In this document: in pieces, positions 1 through 8,782 of the stretch
Layout: each line of letters begins with the position of its first letter
Numbering within the stretch: the first letter of the stretch is position 1
Assembly: GCF_000166335.1 (NCBI RefSeq)
Contig: NC_014657.1
Span: 798,501-862,500, forward strand
Length of the DNA stretch: 64,000 nt
DNA from: Caldicellulosiruptor owensensis OL
Lineage (GTDB): Bacteria > Bacillota > Thermoanaerobacteria > Caldicellulosiruptorales > Caldicellulosiruptoraceae
Reading direction: 5' to 3'
Notes under the pieces: model-generated
What the model saw: only the letters and a program-made list of their open reading frames with translations
What the model was told of the DNA's origin: nothing
The model's database searches: none
Translations under genes and position numbers: made by a program

Positions 1-1
1 G

Positions 2-517
2 CTTGCACCAGAGTCAGGTATACTCAACCAGATATTAATGGCACTCAAGATAATAAAACAGCCAATTGTTTGGATGGGAGAGGGACATTACTTTTGGTGG
101 ATATTAGCTCTTTCGAATGTTTGGAAGGAAACAGGATGGAATGCTATAGTATATTTGGCTGCAATGACAAGTATTGATCCAGAACTTTATGATGCTGCAA
201 GTGTGGATGGATGCGGAAGACTACAAAAGATAAGGTATGTAACACTTCCAGGAATTGCACCAACAATTAGTATGCTTCTTATTCTCAATGTTGGTTGGCT
301 TTTGAATGCTGGTTTTGAACAAGTTCTTTTGCTCAGAAACCCGCTTGTTCAAGATTATTCTCAAATTCTTGACACGTATGTTCTTGACTATGGTATTACA
401 ATGTACAGATATTCATATGCTACAGCTGCTGGTATGTTTAAGAGTGTTGTGAGTATTTTGCTTGTATTGTTTGCAAATAAGATTGCTGCAAAATTGAATG
501 CATCTACTGTTGTATAG
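2..517 (+). CDS. Sugar ABC transporter permease, LplB type (5' end outside window)
   Basis: The reading frame is already open at base 2, so this is the C-terminal part of an inner-membrane permease; the first internal ATG is not its start. It carries the binding-protein-dependent permease EAA loop (LYDAASVDGCGRLQKIRYV, followed by LPGIAPT), which contacts the ATPase, and later hydrophobic membrane segments. Such LplB-type permeases import oligosaccharides together with an LplC partner, which follows 55 bp downstream, and a lipoprotein that must lie upstream of the window. The uxu/alpha-glucuronidase genes downstream suggest an aldouronate or xylo-oligosaccharide substrate, which is inference from context. 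Confidence 0.9.
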   Translation, partial: LAPESGILNQILMALKIIKQPIVWMGEGHYFWWILALSNVWKETGWNAIVYLAAMTSIDPELYDAASVDGCGRLQKIRYVTLPGIAPTISMLLILNVGWLLNAGFEQVLLLRNPLVQDYSQILDTYVLDYGITMYRYSYATAAGMFKSVVSILLVLFANKIAAKLNASTVV

Positions 518-572
518 GGATAAAGTTTTTGATAAATTTATGACTATATAATTTTTAGGAGGGAATATTTAA

Positions 573-1472
573 ATGTTAAAGAAAAAAACAACCGAGGATA
601 TTATTGTTGACCTGGTTGTTTATATAAGCTTGATATTTGTAGGTATTGTTACTTTATATCCTTTTTTAAATGTTCTTGCAATTTCATTTAACGATGCTCT
701 TGATACAGTTAGAGGAGGAATTTACATCTGGCCAAGAAAGTGGACTTTAAAAAACTATGAAATTATTGTAAGCAATCCACAGATTTATAATGCAGCTTTA
801 GTATCTGTTGCAAGAACTGTTCTGGGTACAGTTTTAGGTATTATTTGTACAATGTTTGTTGCTTATCCTCTTTCAAGAAAAGATTTTGTATTAAGACGGC
901 CATTTTCAGCGATAATGGTTTTAACTATGTATTTTGGCGCTGGATTAATTCCTACCTATTTGTTGTACAGGTCGTTGGGGCTTTTAAATACATTCTGGGT
1001 TTATATAATACCTGCCCTTTTAGGTATGTTCAACGTGGTTGTTGTTAGAAGTTATATAGAGTCACTTCCTTCGAGCTTGATTGAATCTGCTAAGATTGAT
1101 GGTGCAAGCGAATTTAGAATTTTGTGGCAGATAATCTTTCCGCTTACACTGCCAGCAGTTGCGACAATAGCGCTTTTTATAGGTGTTGGACACTGGAATT
1201 CCTGGTTTGATGTTTATATATTTAACTCACAAAGGCCTGATCTGAGTACTCTCCAGTATGAGCTTCAAAAAATTCTGGCATCTGTAAGTATGCAGGTAGG
1301 GAGAAACCCTGATTATCAGATGGGAGCAATGGCTGATTCTCAACAGGTTACACCAAACTCAGTAAGAGCGAGTATGACAATTGTTGCAACAGCTCCGATT
1401 ATTATGGTATATCCATTTTTGCAAAGATATTTTGTAAAAGGTCTTACTCTTGGAAGTGTTAAAGGAGAATAA
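573..1472 (+). CDS. Sugar ABC transporter permease, LplC/YtcP (CUT1) type
   Basis: This 299-residue inner-membrane permease has about six hydrophobic segments and the EAA motif near residue 175 (SLIESAKIDGASEFRILWQI). The C-terminal GLTLGSVKG is typical of the LplC/YtcP family that pairs with LplB in CUT1 oligosaccharide importers. The ATG start has a GGAGGG ribosome binding site at 557-563. It is the last gene of the transporter operon, because a strong hairpin terminator follows directly. No ATPase gene is present here; CUT1 systems of this kind usually share an MsmX-like ATPase encoded elsewhere (family knowledge). The substrate is probably glucuronoxylan-derived oligosaccharide, inferred from neighbours. 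Confidence 0.92.
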   Translation: MLKKKTTEDIIVDLVVYISLIFVGIVTLYPFLNVLAISFNDALDTVRGGIYIWPRKWTLKNYEIIVSNPQIYNAALVSVARTVLGTVLGIICTMFVAYPLSRKDFVLRRPFSAIMVLTMYFGAGLIPTYLLYRSLGLLNTFWVYIIPALLGMFNVVVVRSYIESLPSSLIESAKIDGASEFRILWQIIFPLTLPAVATIALFIGVGHWNSWFDVYIFNSQRPDLSTLQYELQKILASVSMQVGRNPDYQMGAMADSQQVTPNSVRASMTIVATAPIIMVYPFLQRYFVKGLTLGSVKGE

Positions 1473-1481
1473 TTGAGGTTA

Positions 1482-1518
1482 CAAAGTGGGTGAGTTTTGC
1501 CCACTTTGATTTATTTTT
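1482..1518 (+). terminator. Rho-independent terminator after the permease operon
   Basis: A perfect 9-bp stem (CAAAGTGGG 1482-1490, CCCACTTTG 1500-1508) with a 9-nt loop is followed by a T-rich run. It separates the transporter genes from the two-component system. Confidence 0.85.
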
Positions 1519-1535
1519 ACGGGTAAATAAATACA

Positions 1536-1564
1536 GTTAATATTTTTGTGTATTATGATATAAT
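1536..1564 (+). promoter_or_regulatory. Possible promoter of the histidine kinase gene
   Basis: A consensus -10 TATAAT (1559-1564) lies 22 bp before the start codon, with a poor -35 (GTTAAT, 1536-1541) at 17-bp spacing. The same stretch forms a 7-bp inverted repeat, AGTTAAT (1535-1541) and ATTAACT (1563-1569), that could be a regulator site. The evidence is motif reading only. Confidence 0.4.
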
Positions 1565-1585
1565 TAACTATAGGAGATATAAAAC

Positions 1586-3424
1586 TTGTGGTGGAGAGAA
1601 GTGCTAAAAAAAATTTTTAAATTCTCAAAAGAAAGGCTGCTTGATAAATTTGATAATCTTTCTGTCAGAAAAAAGTTATTACTTGTATATATTCTCTGTG
1701 TTTTAATTCCCACAATAGTGAGCCATCTTATTTTTACCATTTTCATTGTAAAGAATCTTCAGCAGCAAAAAATAAATCAGATAAAAAGTGCCTTTAATAT
1801 CTTAAATACAAATGTGAAAAGGGTCATTGATGAGGCAATATTGTACTCGAATATATTGTATACAGATGATTTACTCAATGATATGCTTGACATTGATTAC
1901 CATGGTATGGATGATTTTTACTCTAATTATATTCAGTATCTGAGAAATAGAATATATCAGGGCAGAAATGTTTATTCCAATATTGCTCGTGTGACAATAT
2001 ATACGAATAATCCTACAATTTTGAATAGTGACGGTTACAAAAAATTAAATATTCAGGAAGTTAACGAATGGTATAATAAACTAATAAATAATCCACAGGG
2101 GATAGTTGTAATACCAACCAGCGACAGTGGAGTAAATGGAGAAGAAGGATATGTGTCGTTAATTAGAAATCTCAATCAATATGAACAAAGGAGCACCGCC
2201 ACAGGTAACAATAGTAAGTATACCAAAATAGCCAAAATCGACATTTATCTTTCAAGCTTTTTTAATTCTATAAATTTTGAGGTATTTGGTGGAGAGATTT
2301 ACTTGCTGGACAACAGCAACAGAATAATTGCAGCGCATACATATAATAGTCTAATCTTTACCAAACCATTTATAAAGTTCGAAGAAGATAAATTTATTCC
2401 AGAAGGTTCATATGTATTTGTTAATAATTTAGACATCAATCTTTTAAATGGTTGGAAACTGGTAGGCGTATTTTCTCGTTCGTATATGATGGGTGAAATA
2501 TATAAAGCAGTGGAATTTATTTTATTTATTTCAATTTTAAGCTTATTATTTGCTACCTTATTAATAAGGCTTATAACTTCTTCTATATCAAATAGATTGG
2601 AACTTTTAGAGCGACATATACGAAAAGTGAAAAAACAGCATTTTGAGATTTTAACGTGTAAAGAGGGCAATGATGAGATTGGAAGCCTAATAAGAGAGGT
2701 TAATAATATGACAGTAAGACTCAAGGAACTAATAGAAAAAGAAATGCTTTCTGAAATCCAAAAGAAGACGCTTGAAGTAGAAAAAAAGCAGGCGGAGATA
2801 AATGCGCTTCAGAGCCAGATAAATCCACATTTTCTTTTCAACACACTGGATTCAATAAGAATGCGTTCTGTTTTAAAGAACGAGCTGGAGACTGCTGAAA
2901 TAATAAAATATTTAACAAGAACCTTAAGAAGGCTAATTTATTGGGGAAATGATATAACCACAGTTCAGGAAGAAATAAATTTTGTAGAAGATTTTCTAAA
3001 GATACAACAATACAGATTTGGTGAAAAGCTGGCATATGAAATTTTTGTAGAAGAAGATGCTAAAAACTGTTTAATTCCAAAGATGACCATTCAACCACTT
3101 GTGGAAAATGCATGTATACATGGAATTGAAGAAAAAGAAGGTAATGGTAGGATAGTGATTCGAGTTAAAAAAGAGGGTATAAAATTAGCAATAGAGGTTG
3201 TTGACAATGGTGTAGGTATGAATGAAAAAAAGCTTGAAGAGCTTTACGCTAATATCAATAATCCGTTATATGATAAAAGTATTGGACTTAAAAATGTTTA
3301 CAGAAGATTAATGCTTTATTATAACGACAATGCTGAGTTTTATATTGAAAGTTCTTTTCAGAAAGGTACCAAGGTTATTATCAAACTTCCTTTAGAATTG
3401 TCAGCATTTGTTCATAGAATATAG
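1586..3424 (+). CDS. Sensor histidine kinase, YesM family
   Basis: This 612-residue membrane sensor has a first membrane helix at about residues 31-55, a large extracellular sensor region, a second helix at about 309-331, a HAMP linker, a His_kinase domain with the phospho-acceptor H415 in INPHFLFNTLDSIRM, and an HATPase with N-box NACIHGIEEK and DNGVGM. It should phosphorylate the YesN-type regulator encoded next. Such pairs control sugar-import and glycosidase genes in Firmicutes (family knowledge). The TTG start at 1586 has AGGAGA at 1572-1577; a GTG at 1601 is a possible alternative. Its partner gene is broken by an insertion sequence, so the kinase may be orphaned in this strain. Confidence 0.93.
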   Translation: MWWREVLKKIFKFSKERLLDKFDNLSVRKKLLLVYILCVLIPTIVSHLIFTIFIVKNLQQQKINQIKSAFNILNTNVKRVIDEAILYSNILYTDDLLNDMLDIDYHGMDDFYSNYIQYLRNRIYQGRNVYSNIARVTIYTNNPTILNSDGYKKLNIQEVNEWYNKLINNPQGIVVIPTSDSGVNGEEGYVSLIRNLNQYEQRSTATGNNSKYTKIAKIDIYLSSFFNSINFEVFGGEIYLLDNSNRIIAAHTYNSLIFTKPFIKFEEDKFIPEGSYVFVNNLDINLLNGWKLVGVFSRSYMMGEIYKAVEFILFISILSLLFATLLIRLITSSISNRLELLERHIRKVKKQHFEILTCKEGNDEIGSLIREVNNMTVRLKELIEKEMLSEIQKKTLEVEKKQAEINALQSQINPHFLFNTLDSIRMRSVLKNELETAEIIKYLTRTLRRLIYWGNDITTVQEEINFVEDFLKIQQYRFGEKLAYEIFVEEDAKNCLIPKMTIQPLVENACIHGIEEKEGNGRIVIRVKKEGIKLAIEVVDNGVGMNEKKLEELYANINNPLYDKSIGLKNVYRRLMLYYNDNAEFYIESSFQKGTKVIIKLPLELSAFVHRI

Positions 3425-3452
3425 TGTGAGGGTGTGTAAATTATGTTTAAGA

Positions 3453-3460
3453 TTCTTTTA
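3453..3460. repeat. 8-bp target-site duplication (second copy 5074-5081)
   Basis: TTCTTTTA occurs directly left of the IS (3453-3460) and directly right of it (5074-5081). One copy belongs to the regulator codons for ILL, so this is a classical insertion duplication. ISLre2-type elements usually duplicate 9 bp; here I can support 8. Confidence 0.85.
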
Positions 3461-3499
3461 CTTAGTGTAAAATATTTATAGGACTTGAGATGGAAAAAA

Positions 3500-3598
3500 T
3501 GCTCCCTCCTCTTGGGAAAAATGAGAGAATGATATAAAATAATGAGCAAAAAAAAGAAGAAGAAAACTGAAAGGAAAAACAAACCAAAGGAGGGAGCA
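3500..3598 (+). promoter_or_regulatory. SD-sequestering inverted repeat and internal promoter of the transposase
   Basis: TGCTCCCTCCT (3500-3510) is an exact 11-nt complement of AGGAGGGAGCA (3588-3598), which is the ribosome binding site of the transposase ATG at 3601. A plausible promoter (TTGGGA 3512-3517, 17 bp, TAAAAT 3535-3540) lies inside the loop. Transcripts entering from the host operon would fold and hide the ribosome site, while the element's own transcript would lack the left arm. This matches the anti-readthrough logic known for IS10 and IS50; its application here is inference. Confidence 0.6.
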
Positions 3599-3600
3599 AA

Positions 3601-5040
3601 ATGTTTGATAATATTATAACAAAAATAGAGGAACTTTTAAATAGATTTGGAGAAGGGATAGTGGAGATATTAAGAGGTGAGAAAGATATAGCGATGTATT
3701 CAATGGAATTGAAGGAGAAGATGGATGAGATAGGGAAGGAGATGATAAAAGAGGCATGCGGACTTGTAGATGAGATTGTAAGGAATGAAAAGAAGAGGAA
3801 GGCAAGGTATGAGGTTGTAAGGAAAGATAAGAGGAGCATAAAGACAATATTTGGAGATGTGGAATATATAAGGACGTACTACAAGAATAAAGAAGAGGGA
3901 GGGTATGTGTATTTAGCAGATGAAATTTTGGGGATAGAGAAATATCAAAGAATAGACAAAGCAGTCAAAGCAGCAATAGTTGAGAAAGTAGTGGAAATAT
4001 CATATGAAAAAGCAGCCAAAGAAGTATTAGGAGAAGAGAAAATGACAAGACAAAGTGTAATGAATATTTTGAGGAGGATAGAGGCAGCTCAGTTAGATAG
4101 AATCGAGCATAATAAAAAAGGAGTTGCAGGCAGTAAAAAAGTGGTAAAAGAACTTTATATAGAGGCAGATGAAGATCATATTTCGTTACAAAACGGAGAA
4201 GGGAAGATAGCGAAGCTTGCGTACATAAATGAGGGATATAAAGAAGAGAAAGGGATTGTCAAAAGAAAGGAATTAAAAGGGGTGCATTATTTTAGCAGTA
4301 TTAAAGAGAGACCAGAAGATTTTTGGTCAAAAGTAAGTGAATATATAGAGGAGCACTATGAAACGGAGAAGATAGAGAAGATATATTTGTTAGGGGATGG
4401 AGCGGCATGGATAAAGGAAGGGCTTGAATGGATAGTGGGTGCAGAATTTGTATTAGACAGGTTTCATCTAATGAGAGAGGTAATCAAAATAAGCGGTGGA
4501 GATAAGAATATTTTTGCTGGGATAGTAGAAGCATTGAGGGATAAGGATAGAGAGAAGTTTGAGGGATTGGTAGCTAAAGCGATGGAAAAGGCTGGAGAGG
4601 ACAAAAGAGCGTTGAAGAGGATAAATGAAAGTAGGAGATATATAGCCAATCATTGGGATAATATAGTATTAGAGTTAGATAATAGGATTATAAAAGGATG
4701 TAGTGCAGAAGGGCATGTAAGCCACGTATTAGCAGATAGGATGAGTTCAAGACCAAGAGGATGGAGCGAACAAGGAGCAGAAGTGATGGTAAAGTTATTG
4801 AGCTTGAAGTATAATGGTGTAAACTTGAAAGAAGCATATTTAAAAGAGATTTGTGGCAAGGAAGAGAAAGAAGAAAAAATATTGAAAGAAATTGTGAGAA
4901 AAAATGTTAAGAAGATAAGGAAACAGATTGAGGAGACGAGGAATAATGTGCCAATTTTAGCAAGAGGAAAAGTTGATTTGACGTTTAGAGTACTGAAAGG
5001 CCTAAGTACTGGAGATTTCTTAAATGCAGTCGTATTTTAA
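3601..5040 (+). CDS. Transposase, ISLre2 family (UPF0236)
   Basis: The 479-residue protein is a full-length UPF0236/ISLre2 transposase by overall appearance: a lysine- and glutamate-rich N-terminal half, a central segment with EADEDHISLQ, LLGDGAAWIKEGLEWI and DRFHLMREV carrying acidic residues expected of the catalytic core, and a C-terminal segment with CSAEGHVSHVLADRMSSRPRGW. It moves the element by DNA transposition. The ATG has a strong AAGGAGGGAG site, which is itself base-paired in readthrough transcripts. The frame is intact, so the element may still be active. Confidence 0.88.
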   Translation: MFDNIITKIEELLNRFGEGIVEILRGEKDIAMYSMELKEKMDEIGKEMIKEACGLVDEIVRNEKKRKARYEVVRKDKRSIKTIFGDVEYIRTYYKNKEEGGYVYLADEILGIEKYQRIDKAVKAAIVEKVVEISYEKAAKEVLGEEKMTRQSVMNILRRIEAAQLDRIEHNKKGVAGSKKVVKELYIEADEDHISLQNGEGKIAKLAYINEGYKEEKGIVKRKELKGVHYFSSIKERPEDFWSKVSEYIEEHYETEKIEKIYLLGDGAAWIKEGLEWIVGAEFVLDRFHLMREVIKISGGDKNIFAGIVEALRDKDREKFEGLVAKAMEKAGEDKRALKRINESRRYIANHWDNIVLELDNRIIKGCSAEGHVSHVLADRMSSRPRGWSEQGAEVMVKLLSLKYNGVNLKEAYLKEICGKEEKEEKILKEIVRKNVKKIRKQIEETRNNVPILARGKVDLTFRVLKGLSTGDFLNAVVF

Positions 5041-6608
5041 TAAAAAATTTCCCTACAAACTCTTGACACTATCTTCTTTTAGTTGAAGATGAAATATTCA
5101 TGAGAAAGGGTATAATTAAACTTATTGATTGGGATAGACTTGGATTTGAAATTGCATATGAAGCGGGGAATGGTCAGGAAGCTCTTGATATCCTCAAGAG
5201 TGAGAAAGTAGATGTGATAATAACAGATATAAAAATGCCAGTAATGGATGGAATTGAGCTGATAAAAAGGGTCTCAGAGAAGTTTGAAAACAAGCCAGCA
5301 ATAATAATTATCAGTGGGTACAATGAGTTTGAATTTGCAAAGGCAGCTATAAAGTATGGCGTAAATGATTATCTATTGAAACCTATAGATGAGAATGAGC
5401 TTATTCAGACATTGGAGAAGATAAAGACAAGGATATTAAGCGAAAAGGAAGAGTATAAAAAGAAAGAATTATTTGAATATGTGAGAAGGAACTCAGCTTT
5501 TATAAAAGCTCTTGAGCTACAAAATAATGATTATCTTGTAAGTAGTAGTAAAGATGGAGTGAAAAAATATCTAGGAATTTCAAAACAGGAAGCTTTTCAA
5601 TATGAAGATGATTTGACCATTTATGAAAAATTAATGGAAACAGAAAAAAGTGTAAATACCAAGTATTCAGACAAATGTATAGAGATTAAATGTTATTGGG
5701 ATAGTTACTTTAACTTACTTTTTGTAGTAAACACCATTCAAGGGTACACGAAAAATAGTTTAATTAAACAGGTTTTTGATGAGATAAGAGACATATTAAA
5801 TTTGCAGGCAATAATTGTGCAGGAGTATGTATCTAACCAGAAGATACATGTATTGTATAAACAGCTCTTGAGAAAATTCAACTTTGTCCAATTTTACGAG
5901 AAGAGTGGTATCATTGAGGCCTCAGAAATAGGGGAATTTGAGCATTATCTTGAGGATAAAAAACTTTCAAAAGAGTTGATTAGACTAATCGAAGAAAAAC
6001 GTTTTGAAGATATAAATATTAAAATTTCAAAATTTTTTGATGAGTGTCATACCAATAAAGTGTCGCCTGAGGTGATTAAAGGTTATATTCTTTTAGCTGT
6101 ACTTGAGATAATAGATTATTTTGAAGCTTATCAAATGCTGGAAACAGATAGTATAAAGTTAATATTTAGATCAAATATACAAAGAAGCAAATTCTTAGAT
6201 GGAATTATAGGAATTTTAAATCAGATTATAAACTATATTGATGAGGATTCGAAATTTAATGGTTCGAGTTTTATGAAGAAAATAGAGTTATTTATAAAGG
6301 AAAATTATAACAAAGATATAACAATTAAAAGCATTGCTCAACAATTTTATATAAATCCTATATACTTAGGAAGGATGTTTAAAAAACATTTTAATATGCC
6401 GTTTAACAAATATTTACATTTAGTGCGCATAGAGAATGCAAAAAGATTACTTCTTAAAACTGATATGAAGATTTATGAAATAGCTAAGGAAGTAGGTTAT
6501 AGCGATCCTGACTATTTTGCACTGAAATTTGAAGAATATGTAGGCAAGAGTCCTTCAAAATTTAGAAATTCAGTTTCTGCAAACGATGGGTAGTATTATT
6601 TTTATTAC

Positions 6609-6628
6609 TTTAGAAATCGTTTTCTAAA
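6609..6628. promoter_or_regulatory. LacI-family-type operator upstream of alpha-glucuronidase
   Basis: TTTAGAAATCGTTTTCTAAA is palindromic with 8-bp arms (6609-6616 and 6621-6628) around a TCGT centre. The core GAAATCGTTTTC fits the GAAAnCGnTTTC type of LacI-family operators (CcpA and uronate or xylan repressors). It lies 26 bp before the ATG of the alpha-glucuronidase gene. No LacI-type gene is present in the window, so the cognate regulator is unknown. Confidence 0.6.
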
Positions 6629-6653
6629 ATTTAAAGAAAGGTGTGATTAAATT

Positions 6654-8735
6654 ATGATTTTATCAAGGAATGGTCATCAAAACTATACTATGTGTTGGCT
6701 TTCTTATAAGCCTGTAATTAAGGAAGACTATCCACAATACGTTGAAGAATTTTTAGGACAAATAATTTTATTGGAGAAAAATATTTATTTCGAAAATGCC
6801 GCAAATGAACTTAAAAAAGCATTGAGTATATTATTTGAGACTGAACCAAAATTAATCAATGCTTCAAGTCTTTATGTTGAAAGTGGAATTATTTTAGGTA
6901 AGGTGACAAATGAAAATCTTAGAGGTTTTATAACCGATGTTGAGAAAGAAGCGGTGGGTGAGGAAGGATTTATAATAAAAGTTATAGATGAAAATAAGAA
7001 AAAATACATCATTGTTGCATCAAGGAGCGAAAAGGGAATAATATACGGAATATTCCATCTAATAAGCCAATTTAGGCTTAAAGTAAAATTGAAAGAACTC
7101 AATTGCATAGAGAACCCCAAAACCTCATTACGGATTATTAACCACTGGGATAATATGGATGGAAGTATTGAAAGAGGATATGCAGGCAAGTCAATATTTT
7201 TTGCAAATGGCAGAATAAAACGCAATTATAAACGTATATGGGATTATGCAAGGCTTCTTGCCTCAATTGGAATAAACGGTGTTGTAATAAATAATGTGAA
7301 TGTAAGAGATAAAGCCATATGGTTGATAACACCCAAATATCTAAATGACCTCTCAAAAATAGCAGAAGTTTTCAGACTCTATGGAATAAAACTTTATCTT
7401 AGCATAAACTTTGCAAGCCCTATTTATATTGGAGGTCTTGACACTGCAGACCCACTTGACAAAAGCGTTCAAAAGTGGTGGAAGGACACTGTAAAAACTA
7501 TTTACAGCTACATACCAGACTTTGGAGGATTTTTGGTTAAAGCTGACTCTGAATTCAATCCTGGACCGTATGTATACGGTAGAACACATGCAGATGGAGC
7601 AAACATGCTTGCAGAGGCATTAGGACCTTATAAAGGAATTGTCATCTGGCGCGCATTTGTTTACAACTGCCTGCAGGATTGGAGAGATACAAAGACAGAC
7701 AGGGCAAAGGCTGCATATGACAATTTTAAACCACTTGATGGGAAATTTTCTGAAAATGTCATTTTACAGATAAAGTATGGTCCGATGGATTTTCAGGTAA
7801 GGGAACCTGTCTCACCTCTTTTTGGCGCTATGGAAAAGACAAACCAGATGATGGAGTTTCAAATAACACAAGAATATACAGGGCAGCAAATTCATCTTTG
7901 CTACTTAGGAACGCTATGGAAAGAAATTTTAGAGTTTGACACATACTGCAAAGGAAAAGGTTCATATGTAAAGAGAATAGTGGATGGAAGTCTATTTGGA
8001 AGGAAATATGCAGGATTTGCCGGTGTTTCAAACATCGGGGATAGCATCAACTGGACGGGTCATGACCTTGCGCAGGCAAATCTTTGGACGTTTGGGAAAC
8101 TTGCGTGGGACCCAGATAAAAAGATTGAAGATATAGCAAGAGAGTGGACCATTTTAACATTTGGAGACGACAAAAAAGTGGTTGACAACATTTTATGGAT
8201 GCTTCTTAATTCTCACACCGCCTACGAAAAGTATACAACGCCGCTTGGGCTTGGCTGGATGGTAAATCCAGGTCATCACTATGGTCCAAACCCGGAAGGG
8301 TATGAGTATTCAAAGTGGGGAACGTATCATCGGGCAGACACAAAAGCAATTGGGGTTGACAGAACTTCAAGAGGGACAGGTTATACATTGCAATATAGTA
8401 AGATGTGGCAGGAAATATTCGATGATATAAATAAATGTCCTGAAGAACTTCTTCTATTTTTCCACAGGGTGCCATATGATTTTAAGCTAAAAAATGGAAA
8501 GACGCTGATCCAATTCATGTATGATTCGCATTTTGAAGGAGTGGAGATGGTAGATGAACTTATAGAAAAGTGGGAGGAACTAAGAGGAAAGATTGATGAG
8601 GAAATCTTCAACAGAGTACATGAAAGATTAAAAATGCAAAAAGAGCATGCAATAGAATGGAGAGATGTTATTAACACATATTTCTATAGAAAGACAGGAA
8701 TACCTGATGAAAAAGGAAGAGTGATATACCCATAA
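6654..8735 (+). CDS. Alpha-glucuronidase, GH67
   Basis: This 693-residue protein shows the GH67 pattern: an N-terminal substrate-handling domain, a TIM-barrel core from about residue 150 ([19 protein letters not shown]), and [20 protein letters not shown], then [12 protein letters not shown]. It removes 4-O-methylglucuronic acid from the non-reducing end of xylo-oligosaccharides. There is no signal peptide, so it acts in the cytoplasm on imported aldouronates, which fits the upstream permeases. It starts at an ATG preceded by AAAGAAAGGTGTGA and heads the operon agu-uxuB-uxuA. The length is normal for the family. Confidence 0.96.
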   Translation: MILSRNGHQNYTMCWLSYKPVIKEDYPQYVEEFLGQIILLEKNIYFENAANELKKALSILFETEPKLINASSLYVESGIILGKVTNENLRGFITDVEKEAVGEEGFIIKVIDENKKKYIIVASRSEKGIIYGIFHLISQFRLKVKLKELNCIENPKTSLRIINHWDNMDGSIERGYAGKSIFFANGRIKRNYKRIWDYARLLASIGINGVVINNVNVRDKAIWLITPKYLNDLSKIAEVFRLYGIKLYLSINFASPIYIGGLDTADPLDKSVQKWWKDTVKTIYSYIPDFGGFLVKADSEFNPGPYVYGRTHADGANMLAEALGPYKGIVIWRAFVYNCLQDWRDTKTDRAKAAYDNFKPLDGKFSENVILQIKYGPMDFQVREPVSPLFGAMEKTNQMMEFQITQEYTGQQIHLCYLGTLWKEILEFDTYCKGKGSYVKRIVDGSLFGRKYAGFAGVSNIGDSINWTGHDLAQANLWTFGKLAWDPDKKIEDIAREWTILTFGDDKKVVDNILWMLLNSHTAYEKYTTPLGLGWMVNPGHHYGPNPEGYEYSKWGTYHRADTKAIGVDRTSRGTGYTLQYSKMWQEIFDDINKCPEELLLFFHRVPYDFKLKNGKTLIQFMYDSHFEGVEMVDELIEKWEELRGKIDEEIFNRVHERLKMQKEHAIEWRDVINTYFYRKTGIPDEKGRVIYP

Positions 8736-8782
8736 GATGAAATAGAATATTTTTTGAAAGAAAGCGAGGTTGAGAAGTTAAA

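Larger units (their letters stand above)
3461..5073 (+). mobile_element. ISLre2-family (UPF0236) insertion sequence, complete, 1613 bp
   Basis: The boundaries come from the duplicated target and from imperfect terminal inverted repeats: 3461-3482 against the complement of 5052-5073, sharing TAGTGT, then AA, TTT and TAGG (15 of 22 positions). The element holds one transposase gene reading in the same direction as the host operon. The intact transposase frame, clean ends and exact target duplication suggest recent insertion. Confidence 0.9.
3443..6593 (+). pseudogene. Response regulator, YesN type (REC + AraC HTH), split by an IS element
   Basis: The gene begins at ATG 3443 (MFKILL), is interrupted after 3460 and resumes at 5074-5082 as LLVEDEIFMRKG, running to the stop at 6593. 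Removing the IS and one duplicated 8-mer restores a continuous frame of about 509 residues. The 3' part holds the phospho-acceptor Asp in DVIITDIKMP, the switch-region Lys in YLLKPID, a long middle region and a C-terminal AraC-type double HTH ending near GKSPSKFRNS. The fragment can restart at ATG 5100 (497 residues) but then lacks beta-strand 1 and the acidic VEDE pocket needed for Mg2+ and phosphorylation. It lies between its YesM partner and the glucuronate genes it probably activated. It may keep some DNA binding but is unlikely to be phospho-regulated. Confidence 0.88.

Noticed and set aside
845-1048. 67-codon frame inside the LplC permease gene
   Set aside because: It is an out-of-frame shadow of a clear family member.
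3462-3839. Minus-strand open frames across the IS and other genes
   Set aside because: They are serine- and leucine-rich mirror translations of real genes, without ribosome sites or recognisable motifs.
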